Origin: Oceanicaulis sp. BBD 1991-10 | Lineage (GTDB): Bacteria; Pseudomonadota; Alphaproteobacteria; Caulobacterales; Maricaulaceae | Direction: 5' to 3' | DNA: 42,510 nucleotides | Assembly (NCBI GenBank): GCA_001657295.1 | Contig: LYSW01000018.1 | Coordinates: forward strand, 1-42,510 | In this document: piece by piece, positions 7,502 through 16,900 of the stretch | Layout of the letters: each line of letters begins with the position of its first letter | Numbering within the stretch: position 1 is the first letter of the stretch | Notes under the pieces: model-generated | Seen by the model: only the letters and a program-made list of their open reading frames with translations | Database searches by the model: none | Told to the model about the DNA's origin: nothing | Made by a program: the position numbers and the translations under genes

Positions 7502-8905
7502 ATGGACCAATTTCTGCCCGCCATTCCGCTCGCCGGAGCCCGGATCGTCGTCGTCGGCGTCGACGAGGCTGCGTTGAACAAGCTTCGTCTGTTCCGGACC
7601 GCGCCATGTGAGCTGGTCTGGGTGACGCTCGGCCGTCCCTATGCGGCGCCCGCAGACCTCAATTCGAACACGACGATCCTCACCGAGCGCCGGGTCGGCG
7701 GCGCATTCAAGAACGCCCGCCTGGTTTTCATCGGCCTTGACGACGCCGAGCTCGCCAGGCGCCTGGCGCGCAAAGCCCGCAGAGCGGGCGCCTTGGTCAA
7801 TGTGGTCGACAATCTGCCGCTTTGCGATTTCTACACGCCTGCATTGGTCGACCGGGGCGCGGTGAGCGTCGCCATCTCCACAGGCGGGTCGGGGCCGGTC
7901 CTGGCGCGCGACATCCGCAGCGCGGTGGAAAGCGTGATTGCGCCCGGCGTCGGCTTGCTCGCTCAGACCGCCGCCAAGACGCGCAGCCTGGTCAAGACGC
8001 GTCTGCCCGGCGTCGATGCGCGCCGCCGGTTTTGGGAGCGGGCCTTGCGGGGCGAGGCGGCGCGCCTGGCCGACCAGGGCGATGGCGAGGCCGCGTCCGC
8101 GGCGCTCCTGGCGGCGCTGGAGGACGCGGAGCCCGCATCCGCCGGAGTCGTTCACCTCGTCGGCGCCGGGCCCGGAGACCCGGAGCTTCTCACGGTGAAG
8201 GCCGCACGCTTGATCCGCGATGCAGAGGTGATCGTCCATGACCGTCTGGTTTCGCCCGACGTGCTCGACCGCGCCCGCCGCGATGCGGTTCGGATCGATG
8301 TCGGCAAGACCGCCGGCCATCATCCGGTGCCGCAATCGCGCATTTGCGAAATTCTCATTGAAGAAGCCCGCAAAGGCCGCCGGGTCGTACGCCTGAAAGG
8401 CGGCGACAGCTTCATCTTCGGCCGGGGCGGCGAAGAGGTTGAAGCTGTGCGCGCCGCCGGAATCGACGTCCACGTCACACCGGGCGTGTCGGCGGCCCTG
8501 GCGGCGGGCGCCCAAGCGCAAATCCCGTTGACGCATCGCGATGCAGCCCAGGCGGTCACCTTCGTGACCGGGCGGCCCAAGACCGGCGGTCCGTCGCTGG
8601 ACTACGCCGCCCTGGCCGCTCCCAGCCACACCCTGGTCGTCTATATGGGCGTCGCGGTGGCGGCGAGCTTGTCGCGGCGCCTGATCGCGGCGGGGCGTCC
8701 CGCAGAAACGCCGGTCGCGATCATCGAGAACGCCAGCAGCGCGAATGAGCGACGGGTCTTCACCCGGCTGGACCAGCTCGCCGCCGCCATTCGTGAAAAC
8801 GCAGTGACCGGTCCGTCCGCGATCGTCATCGGCGAGGTCGTATCGCGCGCCCCGGACGCCGTCGCCGGCCTCGCCGCGCAGGCCGGGCTGGAGGCGGCGG
8901 CATGA
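7502..8905 (+). CDS. cysG: Siroheme synthase (precorrin-2 dehydrogenase/ferrochelatase plus uroporphyrinogen-III methyltransferase)
   Basis: This 467-residue bifunctional enzyme makes siroheme, the cofactor of sulfite reductase. The N-terminal half (about 1-200) is the dehydrogenase/chelatase module with NVVDNLPLCDFYTP and VAISTGGSGPVLAR. The C-terminal half is the SAM-dependent uroporphyrinogen-III methyltransferase with VGAGPGDPELLTVKA, RLKGGDSFIFGRGGEE and the IPLTHRDAAQAV segment. The nucleotide-binding loop, GGGDVAERK in E. coli CysG, reads GVDEAALNK here, so the glycines are largely lost. ATG 7502 is chosen over TTG 7490 because GAGG sits 6 nt upstream. It overlaps the next gene by 4 nt (ATGA) and heads the sulfur operon. 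Confidence 0.93.
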   Translation: MDQFLPAIPLAGARIVVVGVDEAALNKLRLFRTAPCELVWVTLGRPYAAPADLNSNTTILTERRVGGAFKNARLVFIGLDDAELARRLARKARRAGALVNVVDNLPLCDFYTPALVDRGAVSVAISTGGSGPVLARDIRSAVESVIAPGVGLLAQTAAKTRSLVKTRLPGVDARRRFWERALRGEAARLADQGDGEAASAALLAALEDAEPASAGVVHLVGAGPGDPELLTVKAARLIRDAEVIVHDRLVSPDVLDRARRDAVRIDVGKTAGHHPVPQSRICEILIEEARKGRRVVRLKGGDSFIFGRGGEEVEAVRAAGIDVHVTPGVSAALAAGAQAQIPLTHRDAAQAVTFVTGRPKTGGPSLDYAALAAPSHTLVVYMGVAVAASLSRRLIAAGRPAETPVAIIENASSANERRVFTRLDQLAAAIRENAVTGPSAIVIGEVVSRAPDAVAGLAAQAGLEAAA

Positions 8906-9189
8906 AGGCGATCACAGCAAATCGATTGACCGACGGCCGCGTGGTCTACTTCGCGGCCGACCAGAGCTGGCGATCCGATCCCGACAGCGCCTTGCGGCTC
9001 GACGACGCCGAGGCGGAAGCCGTGCTGAAACACGCGTCGGCGGACGTCCTGGAAGCGGTTGGAGCCTATCTGATCGACGTGGACGCAGCGTCCGGTCAAT
9101 TCCGCCCCGCGGGACGCAAGCAGGTTCGCGAAACCATTCGGCTGACCGGGCCGAGCGCGGGTTCCACCCGTCAGGCGCTGAAAGGCTGA
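8902..9189 (+). CDS. DUF2849 protein associated with sulfite reductase
   Basis: This 95-residue protein matches the small DUF2849 family, which in alphaproteobacteria is almost always encoded between the siroheme synthase and sulfite reductase genes. Visible features are the N-terminal ITANRLTDGRVVYF, the acidic middle (LRLDDAEAEAVLKHA) and the C-terminal arginine/proline segment GRKQVRETIRLTGPS. It has no signal peptide or membrane segment, so it is cytoplasmic. Its ATG overlaps the cysG stop (ATGA) and cysI starts 3 nt after its stop, so it is co-translated with both. The molecular function is not established; an accessory role for sulfite reductase is inferred from the conserved context. 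Confidence 0.85.
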   Translation: MKAITANRLTDGRVVYFAADQSWRSDPDSALRLDDAEAEAVLKHASADVLEAVGAYLIDVDAASGQFRPAGRKQVRETIRLTGPSAGSTRQALKG

Positions 9190-9192
9190 ATC

Positions 9193-10824
9193 ATGTATCG
9201 CTATGACGTCATCGACCGCGACATCGTGAAGGCGCGGACAGCCGAGTTTCGCGAACAGGTGCAGGCGCGCCTGTCCGGGGCGCTGACCGAGGATGAGTTC
9301 AAGCCGCTCCGGCTCATGAACGGCGTCTATCTCCAGCTGCACGCCTATATGCTGCGCGTGGCGATTCCTTATGGCGTTCTGTCGTCTGAACAGCTGCGCA
9401 CCCTGGCCCACATCGCGCGGACCTATGACCGGGGCTATGGCCACTTCACCACGCGCCAGAATATTCAGTTCAACTGGCCGTCCTTGGTGGATATTCCAGA
9501 TATTCTCGACCAGTTGGCCGGCGTGGAGATGCACGCCATCCAGACCTCCGGCAACACGATCCGCAACACCACCACAGACCCGTTCGCCGGCGCCGCCGAA
9601 GATGAGATCGCTGATCCGAGACCCTGGTGTGAGCTCATCCGGCAATGGTCGACCCTGCATCCCGAATTCACCTGGCTGCCGCGCAAGTTCAAGATTGCGG
9701 TGACGGGCTCGCCCAGGGACCGCGCCGCCATCGGCGTGCATGATATCGGCCTGAAGCTGCTCCATGACGCCGACGGCGCGCTGGGTTTTGAGATTCATGT
9801 CGGCGGCGGCCAGGGCCGCACCCCGCGCATCGCCGCGAAGATTCGCGATTACCTGCCGGCGGCTGAGCTGCTGGCATATCTCACGGCGATCTTGCGCGTC
9901 TATAATCTCGCCGGCCGCCGGGATAATCTTTACAAAGCCCGCATCAAAATCCTGGTGGAGGCGATGGGCCCCGAGGCGTTCGCCGCGGCGGTCGAAGACA
10001 TGTACGCGCAGATCCGGGGCCGCGAGCTCGCCGTGCCGGCCGAGGAGATTGAACGGGTTTCACGCTTCTTCGCCGCCCCGGCTGAAGGTCGGGCCCTGGC
10101 CCGCGCGCCCCGGGACAGCGGCTTTGAGCGCTGGCGCCGGGTGAATGTGAAGCCGCATAAAATCGCCGGGCGCGCCATCGTCACTGTGGCGCTCAAGCCC
10201 TATGGCGCTGCGCCGGGCGACGCCAGCGCCGACCAGATGGATGCGATCGCGGACCTGGCGGACCGGCACGGCCTGTCGGAGATCCGGGTCACCAAGGAGC
10301 AGAATCTGGTCCTGCCCCATGTCGAGGCGGCGGCGCTTCCCGCCGTTTACGGCGCGCTGGAGGCGATCGGGCTCGCCACCGCCAACGCCGGGCGGGCCAG
10401 CGATATCGTCGCCTGTCCGGGACTGGATTACTGCAATCTGGCCAACGCCCGCTCCATTCCGATCGCCCAGGCGATTTCGGAGCGGATCGCCGCCGCGGGT
10501 CTCGACGACATCGCGGGCGAGGTGACCATCAAGATCTCCGGCTGCATCAACGCCTGCGGCCATCACCATGTCGCAAATATCGGCCTTTTAGGCGTCGATA
10601 AGAAGGGCGAGGAGGTCTACCAGCTCACCCTGGGCGGCGTGGCGGATGGAGCGGCCGCGATCGGAAAGATCGCCGGGCCCGGCCTGACTGCGGAGGATGC
10701 GATCGGGGCCGTGGTCGCCTGTGTCCGGGTTTTCGCCGATCGCGCGGAGCGCGACGAGGATTTCATCGACACCCTGTCCCGCATCGGACACGGGCCCTTT
10801 AAGGAGGCGGTCTATGGCGCTTGA
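9193..10824 (+). CDS. cysI: Assimilatory sulfite reductase, hemoprotein subunit
   Basis: This 543-residue enzyme reduces sulfite to sulfide with six electrons using a coupled siroheme-Fe4S4 centre. The four cluster ligands are C408 and C414 (ACPGLDYCNLAN) and C451 and C455 (SGCINACGHHHVANIG). Two ferredoxin-like half-domains are visible: YGHFTTRQNIQFNW and IQTSGNTIRNTTTDP in the first, LSEIRVTKEQNLVLPHV in the second. Those segments fit siroheme and sulfite binding in this family. No flavoprotein (cysJ) gene follows; instead a ferredoxin-NADP reductase lies at the end of the operon, so a ferredoxin-type electron route is likely. The 3' end overlaps the DUF934-CysH gene by 11 nt. Confidence 0.93.
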   Translation: MYRYDVIDRDIVKARTAEFREQVQARLSGALTEDEFKPLRLMNGVYLQLHAYMLRVAIPYGVLSSEQLRTLAHIARTYDRGYGHFTTRQNIQFNWPSLVDIPDILDQLAGVEMHAIQTSGNTIRNTTTDPFAGAAEDEIADPRPWCELIRQWSTLHPEFTWLPRKFKIAVTGSPRDRAAIGVHDIGLKLLHDADGALGFEIHVGGGQGRTPRIAAKIRDYLPAAELLAYLTAILRVYNLAGRRDNLYKARIKILVEAMGPEAFAAAVEDMYAQIRGRELAVPAEEIERVSRFFAAPAEGRALARAPRDSGFERWRRVNVKPHKIAGRAIVTVALKPYGAAPGDASADQMDAIADLADRHGLSEIRVTKEQNLVLPHVEAAALPAVYGALEAIGLATANAGRASDIVACPGLDYCNLANARSIPIAQAISERIAAAGLDDIAGEVTIKISGCINACGHHHVANIGLLGVDKKGEEVYQLTLGGVADGAAAIGKIAGPGLTAEDAIGAVVACVRVFADRAERDEDFIDTLSRIGHGPFKEAVYGA

Positions 10825-11911
10825 TGGTGCACGCCAGCTGCAGCCCGATTCGGTTCTGATCCCGGCCTCCCAACCGCCGGACGCCGCCTTGCGCGACGGA
10901 TTGGGGGCTGACCGGATCGATATCGCGTTCGAAACTTTCAAGGACGGCCGCGGCTTTTCGCTCGCCGCCCTGCTGCGCGCTCACGGATTCGCGGGGTCTT
11001 TGCGGGCTGTCGGGCCTTTGCTGCCCGATCAGGAAGCGGCGCTGAAGCGCGTCGGATTTGACGAGATCGTCAGTATGCGCATCGCCGCCGGCGGCCGCGG
11101 CGAGCGCCAGGGCTTCGCTGACGTCTACCAGCCTGACCCGGACGGGCTCGGCGCGCGCGCCCCGGCCATGCGTCAGCGCGCGCTGGCGGCGCGCAGAACC
11201 CAGGCCGAAGCTCTGGCGCGCGCGCTTGAAGAGGCCGCACCCGACGTGATTCTGGCCAAGGCGCTGGAGGCTTATCACGGGCGCATCGCCCTGCTCTCCT
11301 CCTTCGGGGCGGAGGCGGCGTTGGGGCTGAAGCTCCTGTCGGAGATCGCGCCGGACACCCCGGTTCTGTTTCTGGACACCAAGCGTCACTTCCCGCAGAC
11401 GCTCAGTTATCGCGATCAGCTGATCGACGAGCTGGGCTTAAAGTCCGTTCGCATCATTGAGCCCGACGCCGCGGAAGCCGCCGGCGAAGACGCCGATGGC
11501 AAACTATTTGAGCGCGATGGTCAGGCTTGCTGCGATTTGCGCAAAGTGCGGCCGCTGGCGCGCGCGCTCGAGCCCTTCGACGCGGTGATCACCGGGCGCA
11601 AGCGCCACCATGGCGGCGTCCGCAGCCAGGCCCAGGCGGTCGAATTCGACGGCGAGCGCGTGCAGATCAATCCGCTGGCCTATCTTGGTTCCGAAGAAAT
11701 CGCCGCGCGTTTCGCTGCGCTGAAATTGCCCCGGCACCCTTTGACGGCGGACGGCTATTCCTCGATCGGCTGCTGGCCATGCACGGCGCCCGCCCGCGTC
11801 GCCGGCTCCCGTGAAGGGCGCTGGGCTGGTCAGGAGCGCAGCGAGTGCGGCATCTTCGATCCTGCGCGGGCCGACCGCGCAGCGCGGGCCAAGTCGGTCC
11901 GATTGATCTGA
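10814..11911 (+). CDS. cysH: DUF934 domain fused to adenylyl/phosphoadenylyl-sulfate reductase
   Basis: This 365-residue protein joins two modules usually encoded by separate neighbouring genes. Residues about 30-115 are DUF934 (FKDGRGFSLAALLR, LRAVGPLLPDQ, FADVYQPD). Residues about 135-365 are the reductase that converts APS or PAPS to sulfite: LLSSFGAEAALGLKLL (nucleotide-binding loop), FLDTKRHFPQTLSYRD and GRKRHHGG. It keeps the paired cysteines C239-C240 (ACCDLRK) and C320/C323 (GCWPCT), which bind an Fe4S4 cluster and mark the bacterial APS-reductase type. The terminal resolving-cysteine motif is seen as SECGIF. The ATG at 10814 has AAGGAGG just upstream and overlaps cysI. An ATG at 10697 opens a longer frame but lies inside cysI. 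DUF934 function is unknown. Confidence 0.92.
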   Translation: MALDGARQLQPDSVLIPASQPPDAALRDGLGADRIDIAFETFKDGRGFSLAALLRAHGFAGSLRAVGPLLPDQEAALKRVGFDEIVSMRIAAGGRGERQGFADVYQPDPDGLGARAPAMRQRALAARRTQAEALARALEEAAPDVILAKALEAYHGRIALLSSFGAEAALGLKLLSEIAPDTPVLFLDTKRHFPQTLSYRDQLIDELGLKSVRIIEPDAAEAAGEDADGKLFERDGQACCDLRKVRPLARALEPFDAVITGRKRHHGGVRSQAQAVEFDGERVQINPLAYLGSEEIAARFAALKLPRHPLTADGYSSIGCWPCTAPARVAGSREGRWAGQERSECGIFDPARADRAARAKSVRLI

Positions 11912-11920
11912 GGAGGCTTC

Positions 11921-12925
11921 ATGTCCGGCGATGTGACGCGCTTGATCGGCGATACGCCGCTCATCCGGTTGAACGCGGCGTCGGAGGCCACCGGCTGTGA
12001 AATCCTGGGCAAGGCGGAGTTTCTCAATCCCGGCGGGTCGGTGAAGGACCGCACCGCGCTCGGTCTGATCCGGGCCGCAGAGGCGGATGGGTCGCTCACG
12101 CCAGGCGGAACCATTGTGGAGGGCACGGCGGGCAATACCGGCATCGGCCTGTCGCTGGTCGCCGGCGCATTGGGATACTCCACGCTGATCGTGATGCCGC
12201 GCGGCCAGAGCCCGGCCAAACGCGATGCGTTGATCGCCGCGGGCGCGCGCATCGTCGAGGTCGATCCGGCCCCCTACTCCAGCGAACATCACTTCGTGCA
12301 CGCGTCAAAGCGCCTCGCGGAGTCCCTCCAGGGGGCCGTTTGGGCCGGACAGTTCGACAATCCGGCCAACAAGGCGTTTCACGCCGCCACCACAGGCCGG
12401 GAGATTCTGGAGCAGACCGGGGGGCGGGTCGACGGATTCATTTGCGCCGTGGGAACGGGCGGCTCGCTCGCCGGCGTCGCCGAAGCGCTTCGTGCGGCCG
12501 ATCCGGACACCCGGATCGGTCTGGCGGACCCGGCCGGCGGCGCGCTTTACAGCTGGTATACCGAAGGCGTCCTGAAGAGCGGCGGCGGCTCGATCACCGA
12601 AGGCATCGGCGTGGGCCGCGTCACCGGCCAGCTGGACGGTCTCAGGATCGACCACGCCTACCGCATTGATGATGCGGAATTCCTGCCGATCCTGTTTGAT
12701 CTCGTAAGGTCCGAGGGTCTCTCGCTGGGCGGATCGGCGGGTGTCAACATCGCGGGCGCGATCCGGCTCGCCCGCGAATTGGGGCCGGGCAAGACCATCG
12801 TGACCCTGCTTTGCGATTCCGGGGCGCGGTATGCCGGCCGCCTGTTCAACAAGGATTATCTCGGCGCGCGCGGCCTGCCGGTCCCGCCCTGGGAAATAGA
12901 GGCGCCGGCGTCCGCGAGCGCCTGA
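11921..12925 (+). CDS. cysK: Cysteine synthase A (O-acetylserine sulfhydrylase)
   Basis: This 334-residue PLP enzyme joins sulfide to O-acetylserine to give cysteine, the last step of the pathway encoded here. The Schiff-base lysine is K42 in NPGGSVKDRTA. The substrate-binding loop EGTAGNTG (67-74) and the PLP-phosphate loop (AVGTGGSLAGVAEAL) are intact, and LSLGGSAGVNIAGA near the C-terminus fits the family. It is cytoplasmic. A strong AGGAGG precedes the ATG; the gap from cysH is only 9 nt and from fpr 18 nt, so all belong to one operon. The sequence resembles alphaproteobacterial cysteine synthase A more than CysM or cystathionine beta-synthase, though these paralogs are easily confused. 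Confidence 0.92.
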   Translation: MSGDVTRLIGDTPLIRLNAASEATGCEILGKAEFLNPGGSVKDRTALGLIRAAEADGSLTPGGTIVEGTAGNTGIGLSLVAGALGYSTLIVMPRGQSPAKRDALIAAGARIVEVDPAPYSSEHHFVHASKRLAESLQGAVWAGQFDNPANKAFHAATTGREILEQTGGRVDGFICAVGTGGSLAGVAEALRAADPDTRIGLADPAGGALYSWYTEGVLKSGGGSITEGIGVGRVTGQLDGLRIDHAYRIDDAEFLPILFDLVRSEGLSLGGSAGVNIAGAIRLARELGPGKTIVTLLCDSGARYAGRLFNKDYLGARGLPVPPWEIEAPASASA

Positions 12926-12943
12926 CCTCATAGGAGACCGACC

Positions 12944-13789
12944 ATGCTTGACGATGATCTGCGCGATCGCGCGGAGCGCGGGGGCCCGGCTGCGCCCGAT
13001 ATTATTGACGAGGGCGCCTTCTTCGGCTGCCGTGTGACGGAGGTGGAGCACTATACGGACACGCTGTTTCGTTTCCGCACCGCCCGTCCGCAGAGCCTGC
13101 GCTTCCGGCCCGGCGAATTCGTCATGATCGGTCTGAAGCTCGATGGCCGGCCGCTGCTGCGCGCCTATTCCATCGCCAGCGCCAGCTGGGACGACACGCT
13201 GGAGTTTTACTCCATCAAGGTTAAGGGCGGCGCGCTCACCTCCAGGCTCCGCCATATCCGGGCGGGCGACCGCGTTCTTGTCGGGCGAAAGCCGACCGGA
13301 ACCCTGGTTGTGGACGCGCTCAAGCCTGGCCGGCGGCTCTACATGCTGTCCACCGGAACCGGCGCGGCGCCCTTCGCGAGCCTGATCCGTGAGCCTGACA
13401 TATACGCGCGCTTTGAAGAAGTCGTCTTCACCCATACCTGCCGCTACGCGGCGGAGCTGGCATACTCCGAACAGCTTGTGAGCGCTGTGCAGGGCGATGA
13501 GCTGGTGGGCGCGATGGCGCGCGACCGGCTGATCTATTTCAACTCGCTCACGCGGGAGGCCGGACCGCGCACCGGCCGGATCACGACCCTGATCGAAACG
13601 GGCGAGCTTTTCAGACGGATCGACCAGCCGGCTTTCGATCCGGCCCAGGACCGGGTGATGATATGCGGCTCGATGGCGATGCTGGACGAACTCAAATCCA
13701 TCTTGCTCACGCGTGGATTCGCAGAGGGGTCCAACGCCAAACCGGGCGATTTCGTTATTGAGAAAGCGTTCGCCGGCGACGGCGTGTGA
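12944..13789 (+). CDS. fpr: Ferredoxin--NADP+ reductase
   Basis: This 281-residue flavoenzyme passes electrons between NADPH and ferredoxin or flavodoxin. The FAD-binding RAYS motif (R73-S76), the NADP-binding STGTGAAPFASL, the CGSMAMLDEL segment and the C-terminal VIEKAF are present. The last of these replaces a terminal aromatic stacking residue with a short tail, AGDGV, as seen in bacterial class I FNRs. It lies 18 nt after cysK with AGGAG before the ATG. As the last gene of the sulfur operon it probably supplies electrons to the CysI sulfite reductase, which lacks a CysJ partner here. A general role in redox defence is also known for Fpr. Confidence 0.9.
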   Translation: MLDDDLRDRAERGGPAAPDIIDEGAFFGCRVTEVEHYTDTLFRFRTARPQSLRFRPGEFVMIGLKLDGRPLLRAYSIASASWDDTLEFYSIKVKGGALTSRLRHIRAGDRVLVGRKPTGTLVVDALKPGRRLYMLSTGTGAAPFASLIREPDIYARFEEVVFTHTCRYAAELAYSEQLVSAVQGDELVGAMARDRLIYFNSLTREAGPRTGRITTLIETGELFRRIDQPAFDPAQDRVMICGSMAMLDELKSILLTRGFAEGSNAKPGDFVIEKAFAGDGV

Positions 13790-13996
13790 GCCGGCCTCGC
13801 GGCCGCCGCCTTTCTCATCCCGGCGTTTGCATGATGCGCCGCCAGACGCGGCGCAGGGCGTGTCGGCGGCGCGCAAATGCGGCCAGCCTGTGAACCTGCG
13901 AATTCCGCACCCTTCCATCCTAACGGTTGTGTCCATCCTGGCCCCGCTCGTGCATGATGCCCGTCCAGAGGGGATTGATGATGCTGAGGGGCGATC
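13790..13996. other. Intergenic region before the giant autotransporter; weak possible terminator
   Basis: A short stem, CGGCC-tcgc-GGCCG at 13792-13805, follows the fpr stop but only a three-T run comes after it, so it is a weak terminator candidate. No clear promoter boxes were found, although the autotransporter needs one here or reads through from the sulfur operon. GAGGGG at 13986-13991 is the ribosome-binding site for the ATG at 13997. Confidence 0.3.
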
Positions 13997-16900
13997 ATGG
14001 ACACTCGCAATAAGCTGGGAACCAAAACGGCCTTTCGCGCCGCCCTGCTGACCAGCGCCGGGCTCGCCGCCCTTGTTGCGGCGTCGGCTCACGCAACGCC
14101 GATTTCCAAGGCCTCGCCAGCCTTTAGCATTGACACCCAGGTGGAGATGTCGCTGACGCTGAAGCCGGTCGACGGCGCCAAGCGCTTCCGCCTCAACACG
14201 GTCGGCGACACCGTCGTCAATCCCGATACCGGCGCGACCGAGACCATTGTCGAGGTCATCAGCACCAATGTGGTGCGCACCAATGCGGGAAACGTCATCA
14301 TTCTCGCCGACGCGGTCGGGGACACCTTTGTCGAGTTGACCGCCGCGAGCGGTTCGACCTCAGACACCATCGATTTTGAAGACGCCACGATCGAGCTGAC
14401 CTGGCGCGTGACGGCGGTGACGACCGACGGCTCGGGCAATGTCATCAGCCTGGACGTCGAACGCGTCGACGACACGACGATCACCGAGACGGTGGATCGG
14501 GTGGTTGATATCTCCGGCAGGATTGCGGGCGAAGCGAACTCCGACGGCGCGGACGGCTCCGGCGCCTCGTCCGGCTCGCTGACCCCGGGCGTCAATGACG
14601 TCAACGCCTTCTCCCGCGTCAGCAACGGCGATGACGGCTCGAACGGGTCCAGCGGCGGCGGGGTGCGGATCTGTATTCCCTTCATCGGCTGCGCGACGAT
14701 CGGCAAGGACCCGACCGACGGCGGCGACGGCTCGACCGCCGATCCGATTGATGAGGACGTGACCACCGCCAATAACGGCGATATTTCAACCGTCACCGAC
14801 GAGCTGCCCGGCATAGCGCTGACCAGCCGCGGCGGCGATGGCGGCAATGGCGGGTCCAGCTATGTCAGCCTGAACCTGCCGGGCGCGGACGGCGGCGATG
14901 GCGGCGATGGCGGCGACATCACGCTCGTCGCCGACGTCAACATCACCACGACCGGTGAGAACGCCCACGGCATCTCCGCGCAATCGGTCGGCGGGGAGGG
15001 CGGCAATGGCGGCGACGGCTATGGCGTCGACGGCAGCGGCGGCACGGGCGGGCGCGGCTCGCAAGGCGGCACAGTCACCGTGGAGAACCATGGCGACATC
15101 CTGACCACCGGCAAAGGCGCCATCGGCATATTCGCTCAGAGCGTCGGCGGAGAAGCGGGCAACGCCGGCGATGCGGGCGGCATCGTGGCCTCCGGCGGCG
15201 CGGCGGTGGCGGGCGGTCAGGGCGGCGATGTCTCGGTGCTGAACTCCGGCCGCATCGAGACCCGCGGTGAGAACGCCTATGGCATTCTGGCGCAATCCAT
15301 CGGCGGCGACGGCGGCAATGCGGGCGACGGCGGCGGTGTCGTGGCGTCCGGCGGCGATGGCGGCGTCGGCGGCACGGGCGGCGACGTTCATGTCGAGACG
15401 CTGTCGAGCTCGACCATCACCACCAGCGGGCTGAACGCCCATGCGATCTTCGCCCAGTCCGTGGGCGGCGGCGGCGGATCGGGCGGTGACGGCGCGGGCA
15501 TTGTCGGCCTGGGATCCACCGGCGATTCCGGAGGCGATTCCGGCACGGTGACCGTCATAAATGCAGGCGGCGTATCGACCAGCGGGGTGCGGGCGCGCGG
15601 CATCTTCGCCCAGTCCGTGGGCGGCGGCGGCGGCGACGGCGGGTCCGGCGGCGGCCTGGTTTCGGTCGGCGGGTCCGGCGGTCAGGCCAGCACCGGCGGC
15701 GTGGTCACGGTCACCAATAGCGGCGACATCAGCACGGCGAATTCTGATTCCAACGCCATTCAGGCCCAGTCCATCGGCGGCGGCGGCGGCGACGGCGGCA
15801 GCTCGGGCGGGGCTTTCTTCACTATTGGCGGTTCTGGCGGCGGCGGCGGGGATTCCAGCACCGTCACCGTTAACCATAGCGGCGACATCACCACGTCGGG
15901 CGATGATTCCCGCGGCATCTTCACCCAGTCCATCGGTGGCGGCGGCGGCAATGGCGGTTACGCCACCTCGGTCAGCGTCTTCGCCGGGGTCGCCATCGGC
16001 GGCACGGGCGGCGATGGGGGCGATGGCGGCGCGGTCGACATCAATTTCTCCGACCGCACGGTCAACGGTCAGCTCTTTTCTCCGCTGATCCAGACTTCCG
16101 GCGACCGGTCCCAGGGCGTCTTCGCCCAATCGGTCGGCGGCGGCGGCGGCAATGGCGGCGCGGCGGTGCAGGTCACCGTCGGCTACGGCCTGGCGGCGAG
16201 CATCGCGGTCGGCGGCGACGGCGGCGCGGGCGGTCTTGGCGGCGACGTGTCGGTGGACGGCGACGTCATCATCCTCACCCAGGGCGAACGGTCTGAAGGC
16301 CTGTTCGCTCAGTCGGTCGGCGGCGGCGGCGGCAATGGCGGCTACGCCGTCTCCATCGCCGTGACGGCCGGCTCGCCGGCCTCCGGCTCGATCTCAGTCG
16401 GCGTGGGCGGCGAGGCGGACAGCGGCGGCGCGGGCGGCGAAGTCAGCATTGATAGCGGCGGCGCGATCACCACGCTGGAGGATTTCTCGACCGGTCTGGT
16501 CGCGCAGTCTGTCGGCGGCGGCGGCGGCAATGGCGGCTTCAGCGTGTCGGTGTCTGTCGCGAGCGGCGCCGGCGCCTCCGGCGCGATCGGGGTCGGGGTC
16601 GGCGGCTCCGGCGGCGATGGCGGCGCGGGCGGCCTCGTCAACGCGGGATTTGACGGCACAATCACCACGGGCGGCGATGATGCCGGCGGCGCCCTGATCC
16701 AGTCGGTCGGCGGCGGCGGCGGCAATGGCGGCTATAATGTCACCGCCTCGGTGGCGCTGTCCGGCGGCCTGTCGGGCGCCGCGGCGATCGGCGTGGGCGG
16801 CGATGGCGGGCTGGGCGGCGCCGGCGGCGCGGTCACCGGCTCGGTCGGCGGCGATGTCGAAACATCGGGCGATCGCTCCACCGGCGTGATCGTTCAGTCG

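Noticed and set aside
13713-14051. 112-codon plus-strand frame between fpr and the autotransporter
   Set aside because: It overlaps both real genes in another frame and has no family resemblance.
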